Positions 16,257-23,936 are shown, counted from the stretch's first letter. The stretch is DNA of 23,936 bases from Avichristensenella sp031550455 (GCA_031550455.1 JAVBOQ010000107.1:1-23936), one strand, 5' to 3'. The notes: generated by a model from the sequence alone, not told the origin. Program-made: numbers and translations.

Positions 16257-17708
16257 GTGCGAAGACTGCGGGCGTTGCTGCTGGCGCTCCTGGTTCTCTT
16301 TCCGTCCGCCGCCTGCGCGGCCGGAAACCAGGGCACGGCGAACTACATCTATACATACTGGCACGGGCAGCAGGCGGTCCCGCCCGCGTACACGCTCGAG
16401 GCATCGCTGACGGCCGGCGCGCTCGGATTGCCCGCGCTCGACGGGCTCGCGGATCTGTTCGTCGCGGGCGACGCGGTGTACGCGCTGTGCGCCTCGCGGC
16501 TGATCGTGCTGGACGACGACCTGTCGGTGCGCCGCGTCGTCGAGTCCTTCGACAACGGCGGTACGGAAGAGAAACTCGCGGACTGCGCGGGCATCTTTGT
16601 CACAAACGCGGGCGATTACTACATCACGCAGCCGGAGCAGGCGCGCATCCTGCATTTCGAGGCGGACGGCTCGCTGCGCCGCGTGCTGGCGCGCCCGGAG
16701 ATCGTCGGGTTTGAGGCGATCGCCTACCGGCCGACGAAGCTCGCGGTCGACAGCGCCGGGCGCATCTTCGTCGTCGCGAAGGGGATGTACGAAGGCATCG
16801 TCGAGCTGCGGCCGGACGGCGCGTTTTCGAGATTCTTCGGCGTTAACAAGGTCCTGTTCACCGTCGTCGACATGCTCTGGCGCATGGTGGCCACCGAGGC
16901 GCAGCGCAGCCGCATGTCGCTGTGGCTGCCGACCGATTTTACGAACCTCGCCATCGACAGCGACGGCTTCGTCTTCGCGACGGTGCAGGGATCGGAAAAC
17001 GAAAGGGCCGTGATGCGGCTGAACGCCAAGGGCGAGAACATCCTGAAAATGCCGGCCGATCTGGTCTACCCGATGGGCGATGAAAACTATCCGTTCTCCG
17101 GCGCGGGCATCCCGGTCGGCCGCTCGGAATTCATCGCGGTGGATACGAACGGTATCGGCATGTTCATCGCGCTGGACAGCAAGCGGGCGCGCGTGTTCGC
17201 CTACAACGAGGACGGGCGGCTGCTGTTCGTTTTCGGCGGCCTGGGCGACCGGCAGGGGCTTTTCAGAAACCCCGTCGACGCGGTGTTTTTGGGCGACAGA
17301 ATCGTCGTGATCGACCGGCTCGCGCAGTCGATTGACGTATTCGCGCCGACAAAATACGGCGGAGCGCTGCTCCGCGCGGTCGAGGCACAGCACCATTTCG
17401 ACTACGAAACCGCGGACACGCGCTGGCGCGAAGCGCTTGACTACAACCCGAACCTGACCATCGCCTACGCCGGCATCGGCAGATCGCTGCTGAGGCAAAA
17501 GCGCTATGAAGAGGCGATGGAATATCTGCGCGCGGGGCAGGACCGGACGTACTACACCAAGGCGTTTGAAAAAGTGCGCAACGCGACGATCCGCGCGTGG
17601 TTCGTGCCGGGCGCACTCGGGCTGGCCGGGCTTTGCGTCCTGACCGCCGCCGGGCGCAGGCTGTGGCGCAAAAAAAGCAAACGCTCCGGGAAGGCGGTGG
17701 CGGCATGA
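16257..17708 (+). CDS. Exported beta-propeller (NHL-like) and TPR protein with C-terminal membrane anchor
   Basis: A 483-residue protein. Residues 1-22 form a signal peptide (SAAC/AAG; a weak lipobox cannot be excluded). About 45-365 consists of repeated beta-meander units of NHL/six-bladed-propeller type, with strand patterns such as LAVDSAGRIFVVAKGMYEG, LAIDSDGFVFATVQG and RVFAYNEDGRLLFVFGG. About 372-440 carries TPR-like helices (FDYETADTRWREALDYNPNL, AYAGIGRSLLRQKRYEEAMEYL). Residues 447-466 form a membrane helix and 467-483 a basic tail inside. It is thus a surface-facing scaffold or sensor tethered to the membrane. The GTG at 16257 follows AAGGAGGGG. The stop overlaps the YIP1 gene (ATGA). 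I know of no established function; association with the transporter is inferred from the operon. Confidence 0.85.
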   Translation: MRRLRALLLALLVLFPSAACAAGNQGTANYIYTYWHGQQAVPPAYTLEASLTAGALGLPALDGLADLFVAGDAVYALCASRLIVLDDDLSVRRVVESFDNGGTEEKLADCAGIFVTNAGDYYITQPEQARILHFEADGSLRRVLARPEIVGFEAIAYRPTKLAVDSAGRIFVVAKGMYEGIVELRPDGAFSRFFGVNKVLFTVVDMLWRMVATEAQRSRMSLWLPTDFTNLAIDSDGFVFATVQGSENERAVMRLNAKGENILKMPADLVYPMGDENYPFSGAGIPVGRSEFIAVDTNGIGMFIALDSKRARVFAYNEDGRLLFVFGGLGDRQGLFRNPVDAVFLGDRIVVIDRLAQSIDVFAPTKYGGALLRAVEAQHHFDYETADTRWREALDYNPNLTIAYAGIGRSLLRQKRYEEAMEYLRAGQDRTYYTKAFEKVRNATIRAWFVPGALGLAGLCVLTAAGRRLWRKKSKRSGKAVAA

Positions 17709-18364
17709 ACGCGCTTCGGATCGACCGGCCTCTGCGGCGGCTCCGGGACACTTTTTTGCGGTTCCCGGCCCACATTCTCGCGAGCCCGTTCAAAGGGTTT
17801 GACGAACTGAAGTCCGAGCGGCGCGGCAGCTACGGCTTCGCGTTCGCGACGCTTTTGTTCTCCGCGCTTTTGAACATCCTCGAGTTTGTATACACCGGCT
17901 TTCTGATCAACTACACGAACCCGTACATGATCAGCAGCCTGTACCTCGCGATGGTGACGATCTTCCCGGTCGCGCTGTTCGCCACCGGCAACTGGAGCAT
18001 CACGACGCTGATGGACGGCAAGGGCACGCTCGGCGTCATTTTTCAGACCACGATGTACGCGATGTACCCGATGTGCTGGCTCAGGCTGGCCGCGTTATTG
18101 TTAAGCAACGTGCTGTCGCTGGACGAGATGGCGTTCGTGACCGCGCTGCGCGTCATCGGCGCGGCGGCGTTCGCGCTGTATCTGTTTGTCGGACTGACGG
18201 TTGTCCACGAGTACACGTTCAGCAAGAGCGTGGGTTCCGTGCTGCTGACCGTCGCGGCGATGATGGTCATCATCTTTGTCCTGACGCTGACGCTGTCGCT
18301 GTTCGCGGATGTGTACGAGTTTTTCGCGACGGTCGTCAAGGAACTGACGCTGAAGTATTTCTAG
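17705..18364 (+). CDS. YIP1-family multi-pass membrane protein
   Basis: A 219-residue protein with five predicted membrane helices at about 44-68, 73-97, 110-135, 143-167 and 175-205. A basic, amphipathic N-terminal tail comes first (RPLRRLRDTFLRFPAHI). The layout, with FKGFDELKSERRGSYGFAFA before the first helix and TGNWSITTLMDGKGTLGVIF after the second, fits the bacterial YIP1 family (Pfam Yip1). Bacterial members have no settled function. The ATG overlaps the stop of the propeller/TPR gene by 4 bases, so their synthesis is coupled and a complex is plausible. It could act as a membrane adaptor for the transporter; this is inference. Confidence 0.82.
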   Translation: MNALRIDRPLRRLRDTFLRFPAHILASPFKGFDELKSERRGSYGFAFATLLFSALLNILEFVYTGFLINYTNPYMISSLYLAMVTIFPVALFATGNWSITTLMDGKGTLGVIFQTTMYAMYPMCWLRLAALLLSNVLSLDEMAFVTALRVIGAAAFALYLFVGLTVVHEYTFSKSVGSVLLTVAAMMVIIFVLTLTLSLFADVYEFFATVVKELTLKYF

Positions 18365-18397
18365 GGCGCTGCGCCCTTGCGCGAAGGAGGCCGTGGC

Positions 18398-20881
18398 ATG
18401 CGGCGATGGGCTATCTTGATATGCGTGGCGATGTGCGCGGCATTGTGCGGCCCGCTTTGCGCCGCCTTGGCGGAACCCGCGCCGCCGGGCGACGGCTTCG
18501 CGCTGATGGCGCAGACCGAAACGCGCGCGCTGTGGCTGAACGAAAAGACGATGGAGATCCGTTTCGCGGACATCGCCACGGGCCGGTCATTCGCCTCCAA
18601 AGTCATGGACGGGAAGCAGGGCAACAAGACCGTCAAGAACCTGCAAAAGTCCGACCTGTTCGTGACCTATATCGCCAACGAGAAAATCGGCACGGTCGGC
18701 GCGATCGACAACTATGCGCTGTCGGTGGCGCTCGGCGCGTATGAAGTCAAGCCGATTGACCATGGTTTTTCGGTGCGGTACACGATCGGCGACACCACGC
18801 TGACCATCGACAGCCTGCCCAAGATGATCCCGGTCGAAAAATACAACGAAATGCTGCTGCCATTCTGGAACAGCGCGGACGAAAAGCTGTTCCGCCAGCA
18901 CTACCGCGTCGTCGGAAACACGATGTGGGTGCGCCAGAAGGACGACGGCATGGGCGGCATGATTGTCAAGCAGCTCTACGGATTGCTGTTTGAAGCAGGA
19001 AAGTACACGCGGGAGGACATGGAGGCCGACAACGCAGCGTTCGGCCACGTCGTCGAGAAAATGAACCCGTCGTTTGCGGTCACGCTGCGCTACACGCTGG
19101 ACGGCGACGACCTGGTCGTGACGCTACCCGTCGCAGAAATCGAACAGCTTTCCGGGCACAACGCGCAGATGATCGAACTGCTCCCCTACCTGATGACGGG
19201 CGGTGCGGACGATGCGGGCTACCTGTTCGTGCCCGACGGCTCCGGCAGCCTGATCTCGCTCAACAGCGGCAAGACGACCGCGCTGGCGTATACAAACCGG
19301 ATCTACGGCAAGGACGTCCTGAAAAACCTGACGCAGTTCCAGTTCCCGACGGACCAGATCACGATGCCGGTCTACGGCGTCAAAACAGGCGAAGCGGCGC
19401 TGCTGGCAATCGTCGAAAAAGGCGCCGAGATCGCGGAGATCTACGCGGACATCGCCGGGAAGGCCGACGAGTTCAACCGCGTGTGCACGCGGTTCATCCT
19501 GCGCGACATCGAGAACATCTCCCTGATCGGCAGCGACACGGTCACGACGCCGCGCTACCCGGACGACGTGTACCAGGGCGACATCGTCGTGCGGTATAAG
19601 CCGCTATTCGGCGGCGAGGCGAACTATACCGGCATGGCGCACGCGTACCGCGCGTACCTGATCGCGCAGGGCGACCTGACCGAAAGGCCGGACGAGCCGG
19701 AAGCGCCTTTTTTCATGGACATCATCGGCGCGGTGATGAAGCAAAAGTTTTTCCTCGGCATACCGTATCAGTCGAGCGTGCAGGCGACAACAATCGCGGA
19801 GGCCGGGCAAATCTACGCGGCCGCGCGCAACATGGGCATCCGGAACGTCAAAATGCTGTTTTCCGGCCTTTTCTGGGGCGGCGTGCGGAACGCGGCGCTG
19901 ACGAACCTGTCGGTCGACGGCGGCATGGGCGGCGAGGCCGCGCTGCGGGCGCTGCAAAAGACGCTTGCGGCAAACGGCGACACGCTGTTCCCGAGCGTGT
20001 ATGTGGGCCGCGTGTACCATAAGCGCGGCTACGACTGGCGCGCGCAGTCCGCGCGCAAGCTGGACGGCGACCCGTCATGGATCGTCATGCCGTACGAAGC
20101 GATGATGGTCGGGCGCGGTTCGATCTACATGGCCGGGTACATCTCGCCGCACGCGCTGCCTTCGTACATCGAAAAAACGAAGCAGCAGTTCGAGAAGACA
20201 GTTCCGGGCGTCGGGCTGTCGGTGCTCGACCTTGGCAACACGCTGACGCCGGACTACAAGCGGCGCGCGCACCTGTCGCGCATCCACGCCACGCCGGTGT
20301 ATGAACAGGCGCTGGCCTCGCTTCGGGCGTCGTTCCCGCTGATGCTGACCGCGCCGAACGCGTACGCGCTCGCCTCCGCCGATTATGTGACCGGGCTTCC
20401 GATGTCGGACAACGCATACCAGATCGCGGACATGCCGGTTCCTTTCCAGCAGTTGGTGCTGGACGGCTGCGTGCCGTACAGCGGCCGGTCCTGGAACGGC
20501 CAGTCGCACCGCGGCATGCGCCAGCTTCTGCTGGAGGCGGTCGAGACGAAGAGCGCGCCGCGTTTCACGTTCATTCACCAGCCGGAAACAATCTTTCAGG
20601 ACATCTTTGACGTGGAGTTGCAATCCGTTTTCACCGCACAGGATCAGCGCTGGGTGGCGGAAGCCGCGGGCGCGTACGCAGCGTACAACGAGTTCTATCA
20701 GAAGGTGCGGGACGCGCGCATCCTTTCGCACGAGGCGCTCGGGGAGCAGCTCAAGCGCGTGACGTATGACAACGGCGTGGTCGTGCTGGTCAACTACGGG
20801 CAAACGGACGCGGACGCCGGCGGCGTGACCGTGCCGGCGGAGTCGTTCCTGGTGAGCACGGCGCGAGAGGAGGGATCGTAA
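18398..20881 (+). CDS. DUF5696 domain protein, exported
   Basis: An 827-residue protein with a signal peptide at 1-25 (ALA/EPAPP, no clear lipobox) and a long DUF5696 region for most of the rest. Family-like stretches include YLFVPDGSGSLISLNSGKTT (around 276), TMPVYGVKTGEAALLAIVEK, YKPLFGGEANYTGMAHAYRA and, in the C-terminal half, VTGLPMSDNAYQIADMPVPF. The C-terminal half looks like a TIM-barrel glycosidase fold, and it is plausible that it binds or cleaves the imported glycan outside the membrane. No catalytic pair is assigned. The ATG at 18398 follows AAGGAGG by 7 bases. The stop shares one base with the next permease start (TAATG). Such proteins often sit in sugar ABC operons beside YIP1 genes. 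Confidence 0.85.
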   Translation: MRRWAILICVAMCAALCGPLCAALAEPAPPGDGFALMAQTETRALWLNEKTMEIRFADIATGRSFASKVMDGKQGNKTVKNLQKSDLFVTYIANEKIGTVGAIDNYALSVALGAYEVKPIDHGFSVRYTIGDTTLTIDSLPKMIPVEKYNEMLLPFWNSADEKLFRQHYRVVGNTMWVRQKDDGMGGMIVKQLYGLLFEAGKYTREDMEADNAAFGHVVEKMNPSFAVTLRYTLDGDDLVVTLPVAEIEQLSGHNAQMIELLPYLMTGGADDAGYLFVPDGSGSLISLNSGKTTALAYTNRIYGKDVLKNLTQFQFPTDQITMPVYGVKTGEAALLAIVEKGAEIAEIYADIAGKADEFNRVCTRFILRDIENISLIGSDTVTTPRYPDDVYQGDIVVRYKPLFGGEANYTGMAHAYRAYLIAQGDLTERPDEPEAPFFMDIIGAVMKQKFFLGIPYQSSVQATTIAEAGQIYAAARNMGIRNVKMLFSGLFWGGVRNAALTNLSVDGGMGGEAALRALQKTLAANGDTLFPSVYVGRVYHKRGYDWRAQSARKLDGDPSWIVMPYEAMMVGRGSIYMAGYISPHALPSYIEKTKQQFEKTVPGVGLSVLDLGNTLTPDYKRRAHLSRIHATPVYEQALASLRASFPLMLTAPNAYALASADYVTGLPMSDNAYQIADMPVPFQQLVLDGCVPYSGRSWNGQSHRGMRQLLLEAVETKSAPRFTFIHQPETIFQDIFDVELQSVFTAQDQRWVAEAAGAYAAYNEFYQKVRDARILSHEALGEQLKRVTYDNGVVVLVNYGQTDADAGGVTVPAESFLVSTAREEGS

Positions 20882-21801
20882 TGTCCGTCAAGGCGGGAAA
20901 GGCGATCCGGCGCGGGTCATGGTACTACCGCCTGCCGTTCGCAAAGAAAATGGGCATGTGGGGCGTCATTTTCCTGACGCCTTGGATCCTTGGCTTCTTT
21001 CTGTTCTTCCTGTCGCCGATGATCCAGGTGTTCTTCTACAGCGCGCACAAGGTCGACATACAGCAGGGCGGCGGCCTGTCGTTTCTGTACATGGGCCTTG
21101 ACAACTTCAAACAGGCGCTGACAGTGGACCCGACCTTCACGAGACAGCTTGTCGACACCGTGCTGGACGCGCTGGTTAACACGCCGCTGGTGCTCGTGTT
21201 TTCGCTGCTCTGCGCGATTTTGTTAAACGGCAGGTTCCGCGGGCGGGCTGTCGCGCGTGCGATCTTCTTCATTCCGATCGTGCTCGGCACCGGTCTGATG
21301 GTCGACAAGGTCGCCAGCGTCAGCGCGATGATGATGCAGGAGGCGACGCAGCAGAACGCCTTCAGCGCTGAAATTGTGTATGACCTGCTGTTTTCGTTAA
21401 ATATCGGCGAGGACATCGTCATTTTCCTCGCGAACGCGGTCAACAACATCCTGGAAATCGTGTCGCTCTCGGGCATCCAAATCCTGATCTTCCTGGCCGC
21501 GCTGCAGAGCATCTCGCCGTCGCTGTACGAGGTCGCGCGCATCGAAGGCGCGACAGGCTACGAAACATTCTGGCGCGTCACGGTCGTCATGGTGTCGCCG
21601 ATGATCTTAACCTGCATGGTGTACACGCTGTCGGACCTGTTCATGCGCTCGGAGATCATGCAGAGGATTTACGACGTCGCGTTCAAGACCGGCAACTATG
21701 GACTGAGTGCCGCGATGAGCTGCATCTACCTGATCGTCAACCTCGTGATCATCGGCGTCGCCGTCAAACTGATGTCCAAGGTGGTGTTCTACTATGACTG
21801 A
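20881..21801 (+). CDS. Sugar ABC transporter permease (UgpA/LplB type), second set
   Basis: A 306-residue inner-membrane permease with about six membrane segments; the first is at 25-47 (GVIFLTPWILGFFLFFLSPM), a family-typical opening. The cytoplasmic loop YEVARIEGATGYETFWRVTV corresponds to the EAA motif but lacks the usual leucine-proline, so the ATPase contact is somewhat degenerate. An insertion of about 45 residues (VASVSAMMMQEATQQNAFSA and what follows) lies between the middle segments and is not seen in the first-set permease. AGGAGGG lies 7 bases before the ATG, and the stop overlaps the next permease by 8 bases. It forms a heterodimer with the following gene product. Confidence 0.9.
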   Translation: MSVKAGKAIRRGSWYYRLPFAKKMGMWGVIFLTPWILGFFLFFLSPMIQVFFYSAHKVDIQQGGGLSFLYMGLDNFKQALTVDPTFTRQLVDTVLDALVNTPLVLVFSLLCAILLNGRFRGRAVARAIFFIPIVLGTGLMVDKVASVSAMMMQEATQQNAFSAEIVYDLLFSLNIGEDIVIFLANAVNNILEIVSLSGIQILIFLAALQSISPSLYEVARIEGATGYETFWRVTVVMVSPMILTCMVYTLSDLFMRSEIMQRIYDVAFKTGNYGLSAAMSCIYLIVNLVIIGVAVKLMSKVVFYYD

Positions 21802-22819
21802 CCGGGCGAACGCGGTCTCCCTGCGCGCCGACGCGCGCCGCAAAAGGCGCATGTCGCCGCCCTACCTCAAAAAACGGGCGAAGTCGCTTCTCGGTTCAAC
21901 GTTCCGCTACGCGCTGATCATCTGTCTGAGCTACTTAATCCTCGCGCCCGTGCTGAAGGGCATCACGCTCGCGTTCACCGACCCGCGCGACCTCGGCATC
22001 GCGACGTCGATCTGGATTCCTTTCCGCACCTCGATCGAGACCCTGCACGTCAGCGCGCTGATGCTGGACTACTGGAACGCGCTGCCGTATTCGCTGCTGA
22101 ACACGCTGCTCCTGACCGCGCTGCAAACGTTTTGCGCGGTGCTGGCCGGCTACTCGTTCGCGCGGCTCCGGTTCCGCTTCCAGAACCTGCTGTTCGGGCT
22201 GGTCATCTTCACGATCATCGTGCCGACGCGCGTCTTCATGCTGCCGCAGTACCTGTTTTTCCGCGAATTTGACATTCTGGGCATCATCCGGCTGATCACC
22301 GGCAAGCCGCTGAACCTATTAAACCAGCCCTTGTCGCTGTACATCATGTCGATCACCGGCATGGGCGTCAAAAGCGGGCTGTACGTCTACATCCTGCGCC
22401 AGACGTTCCGCGGGCTGCCAAAGGAGCTGGAGGAGGCCGCCTACATCGACGGCGCGGGGTTCATCCGCACGTTCACGCGCATCGTGCTGCCGTCCGCGGC
22501 GGCCGGCATCCTGACCGTCGCGGTGCTCAGTTACGTCTGGAACTGGAACGATACCTACTACCTGAACCTGTTCGACTCGCTGAACCGGAAAAACCTGATG
22601 CTCTCCTATGTCAAAGCGGTCGCCTCAACCGACGAAGCGCTCAGCGCAGTGTCGAGCAAGATACCGGCAAACTATCTGTTCCAGACCAAGAACCCGCTGT
22701 ACGAGCAGGCGATCGCGAAGACCGCCGCGCTCGAGGTACTGATGCCGCTGATTCTGCTGTTTTTAATGATCCAGCGCAAGTTTGTGCAGGGCGCGGAGCG
22801 TTCCGGCCTTGTCGGATAA
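21794..22819 (+). CDS. Carbohydrate ABC transporter permease (MalG/UgpE type), second set
   Basis: A 341-residue inner-membrane permease. A basic N-terminal tail (about 1-35) precedes six predicted membrane segments. EEAAYIDGAGFIRTFTRIVL (about 214-233), followed by P, is a canonical EAA loop. The stretch TIIVPTRVFMLPQYLFFREF is typical of the MalG side. Its length exceeds the usual 280, mainly through the N-terminal tail and an extra segment around SYVKAVASTDEALSAVSSKI near the C-terminus. It is the partner of the preceding permease, which its start overlaps by 8 bases. No ATPase gene follows, so a shared MsmX-like ATPase encoded elsewhere is expected. Confidence 0.92.
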   Translation: MTDRANAVSLRADARRKRRMSPPYLKKRAKSLLGSTFRYALIICLSYLILAPVLKGITLAFTDPRDLGIATSIWIPFRTSIETLHVSALMLDYWNALPYSLLNTLLLTALQTFCAVLAGYSFARLRFRFQNLLFGLVIFTIIVPTRVFMLPQYLFFREFDILGIIRLITGKPLNLLNQPLSLYIMSITGMGVKSGLYVYILRQTFRGLPKELEEAAYIDGAGFIRTFTRIVLPSAAAGILTVAVLSYVWNWNDTYYLNLFDSLNRKNLMLSYVKAVASTDEALSAVSSKIPANYLFQTKNPLYEQAIAKTAALEVLMPLILLFLMIQRKFVQGAERSGLVG

Positions 22820-22831
22820 CAGGAGGCTGAA

Positions 22832-23836
22832 ATGGAGAAAACCATCATCTGCGCCTATGCGACGAACCATGGGCTGAACATGATGACACAGGCGGACGCG
22901 CGCCGCCTGACGCATATCAATCTTGCGTTCGGTGTGCTGAAGAAAGGGCTGCTGAGCATCGACGGGTTGCCGGACATCGGACGCATCGCGGTGATCCGGC
23001 AGTGGAACCCGGACATCCGGATCGTCCTGTCCGTCGGCGGCTGGGGCGCGGGCGGATTTTCAACGATGGCGATGACCGAAGGGGGCCGGGAGGCGTTCAC
23101 AAAAAGCGTCGCGGAGGCGATGGACCGCCACGGGCTGGATGGCGTGGACATTGACTGGGAATACCCGTGCAACGGCTCCGCGGACATCGATTTTGATCCG
23201 CGCGACAGGGAGAACTTCACGCTGCTTCTTTCGTCGCTGCGGAACGCGGCCGGGAACAGGATCGTGTCCATCGCGGCCGGCGCAGGCGCATACTTTGTCC
23301 GCGACACGGAGATGGACAAGGTCGCCGCGCTGTGCGACTATGTGCAGTTGATGACCTATGACATGCGCAGCGGGTTTTGCCGCGAGGCGGGCCATCACAC
23401 GAGCCTGTATCACACGGTGGGCGACAGCCAGCGCATCGGCACAAGGACGACGGTCGACCTTTTCGCGGCCGCCGGCGTGCCGAAAAACAAGCTGGTCATC
23501 GGATGCGCGTTTTACAGCCGCAGGTGGGACGGCGTCCCGTGCGCGAACCGCGGGCTTTTGCAGCAGGCGCAGACCGTCGGCCAGTTTGGCGCGGGCTACG
23601 CCGAACTGGCGCGCGATTACATCGACCAGAACGGCTGGACGCGCTATTGGGACGACGACGCGAAAGCGCCGTTCCTGTTCAACGGCGCATCGCTGATCAG
23701 CTACGACGACCCGGACTCGCTCCGGCACAAATGCGCGTACCTGCAAAGCGAAGGGCTGCGCGGCATCATGTATTGGGAGCATTCCTGCGACGACACGCAC
23801 ACGCTGCTGCAAGCGATACATGAGGCGTTGGGGTGA
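22832..23836 (+). CDS. Glycoside hydrolase family 18 enzyme, intracellular
   Basis: A 334-residue GH18 catalytic domain without a signal peptide, so cytoplasmic. The signature DGVDIDWE (103-110) supplies the DxxDxDxE motif, with Glu110 as acid/base. SVGGW (67-71) is the substrate-strand motif, MTYDMR (174-179) carries the conserved tyrosine, and a late tryptophan (near 315, MYWEHS) stacks under the -1 sugar. All catalytic residues are present. Retaining cleavage through the N-acetyl group of GlcNAc (chitin, chito-oligosaccharide or a GlcNAc-containing glycan) is typical. AGGAGG lies 5 bases before the ATG and the gap to the permease is 12 bases. The position suggests it degrades the imported oligosaccharide, although the GlcNAc substrate is an inference from the family. 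Confidence 0.93.
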   Translation: MEKTIICAYATNHGLNMMTQADARRLTHINLAFGVLKKGLLSIDGLPDIGRIAVIRQWNPDIRIVLSVGGWGAGGFSTMAMTEGGREAFTKSVAEAMDRHGLDGVDIDWEYPCNGSADIDFDPRDRENFTLLLSSLRNAAGNRIVSIAAGAGAYFVRDTEMDKVAALCDYVQLMTYDMRSGFCREAGHHTSLYHTVGDSQRIGTRTTVDLFAAAGVPKNKLVIGCAFYSRRWDGVPCANRGLLQQAQTVGQFGAGYAELARDYIDQNGWTRYWDDDAKAPFLFNGASLISYDDPDSLRHKCAYLQSEGLRGIMYWEHSCDDTHTLLQAIHEALG

Positions 23837-23845
23837 CGAAGAGAA

Positions 23846-23875
23846 GGGAAGGGGGAGGGAAGGGGGAGGGCAGGG
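23846..23875 (+). repeat. G-rich purine tract with direct repeat and G-quadruplex potential
   Basis: Two copies of GGGAAGGGGGA lie in tandem, followed by GGGCAGGG. This gives six G-runs of three or more with loops of one or two bases, well beyond the four required for a quadruplex on the plus strand. It starts 10 bases after the GH18 stop, in the sense orientation of the transcript. The remaining 60 bases to the window end are G/C-rich with no gene. It could form an RNA quadruplex in the 3' region or be a low-complexity contig edge. Confidence 0.6.
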
Positions 23876-23936
23876 CGCGCGGGGACGCGGGCACGGACCC
23901 TGGCAAAGGGGCGGTGGCCCGTGGGGTTCCCGTGTG

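Noticed and set aside
18364..18378. Small hairpin AGGGCG-CTG-CGCCCT after the YIP1 gene, considered as a terminator
   Set aside because: It has only 6 bp, no T-run, and lies just before a good ribosome site; the downstream gene belongs to the same operon.
23890..23932. Possible hairpin CACGGACC...GGCCCGTG near the right edge, considered as the operon terminator
   Set aside because: The loop is long, pairing has a mismatch, no T-run follows, and the window ends; not supported.

Overview
The window (about 24 kb, GC-rich, roughly 60-65% by eye) looks like a chromosomal segment of a high-GC member of the Firmicutes/Clostridia. Evidence: strong AGGAGG ribosome sites before most genes, a site matching the CcpA catabolite-responsive element consensus, MsmX-style sugar ABC transporters without their own ATPase, a DUF5696/YIP1 sugar cluster of a kind I associate with Clostridia and Paenibacillaceae, and an ECF sigma gene coupled to a membrane partner. 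No rRNA, tRNA, CRISPR array, insertion sequence or phage gene was recognised.

Left part (1-8536), housekeeping and stress. An ECF sigma factor and a single-pass membrane partner (probable anti-sigma) are translationally coupled, and a sequence resembling an ECF promoter precedes them. On the minus strand, a glycerophosphodiester phosphodiesterase and a zinc-less Fpg/Nei DNA glycosylase form a two-gene unit. Divergent from it is a tight five-gene plus-strand operon: a DUF362/2x[4Fe-4S] protein, an SDR dehydrogenase close to gluconate 5-dehydrogenase, a TIM-barrel sugar-phosphate isomerase/epimerase, RmuC, and a GNAT acetyltransferase.

Middle (8566-10040). A lone exported protein of unknown function on the minus strand has a near-consensus sigma-A promoter. 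It is followed by a 473-bp, locally AT-richer control region. That region holds a possible decayed gene remnant and, on the plus strand, a sigma-A promoter (TTGACA-17-TACCAT) whose -35 box is overlapped by a perfect match to the cre consensus.

Right part (10041-23836), a carbohydrate uptake and processing locus running in one direction: a sugar-binding protein; an intergenic hairpin; a giant 955-aa binding protein with two related N-terminal beta-sandwich repeats; a permease pair, the first gene of which is frameshifted by a 4-bp tandem duplication; an exported beta-propeller/TPR protein with a C-terminal membrane anchor; a YIP1-family membrane protein; a DUF5696 exported protein; a second permease pair; and a cytoplasmic GH18 glycosidase. 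Gene spacing is minimal and several genes overlap, so the ten genes after the hairpin are probably one transcriptional unit. The locus appears to import a glycan under catabolite control and cleave it inside the cell. The role of the propeller/TPR-YIP1-DUF5696 module lying between the two permease pairs is not known to me and is the best candidate for new biology here. The window ends in a G-rich purine tract with quadruplex potential.
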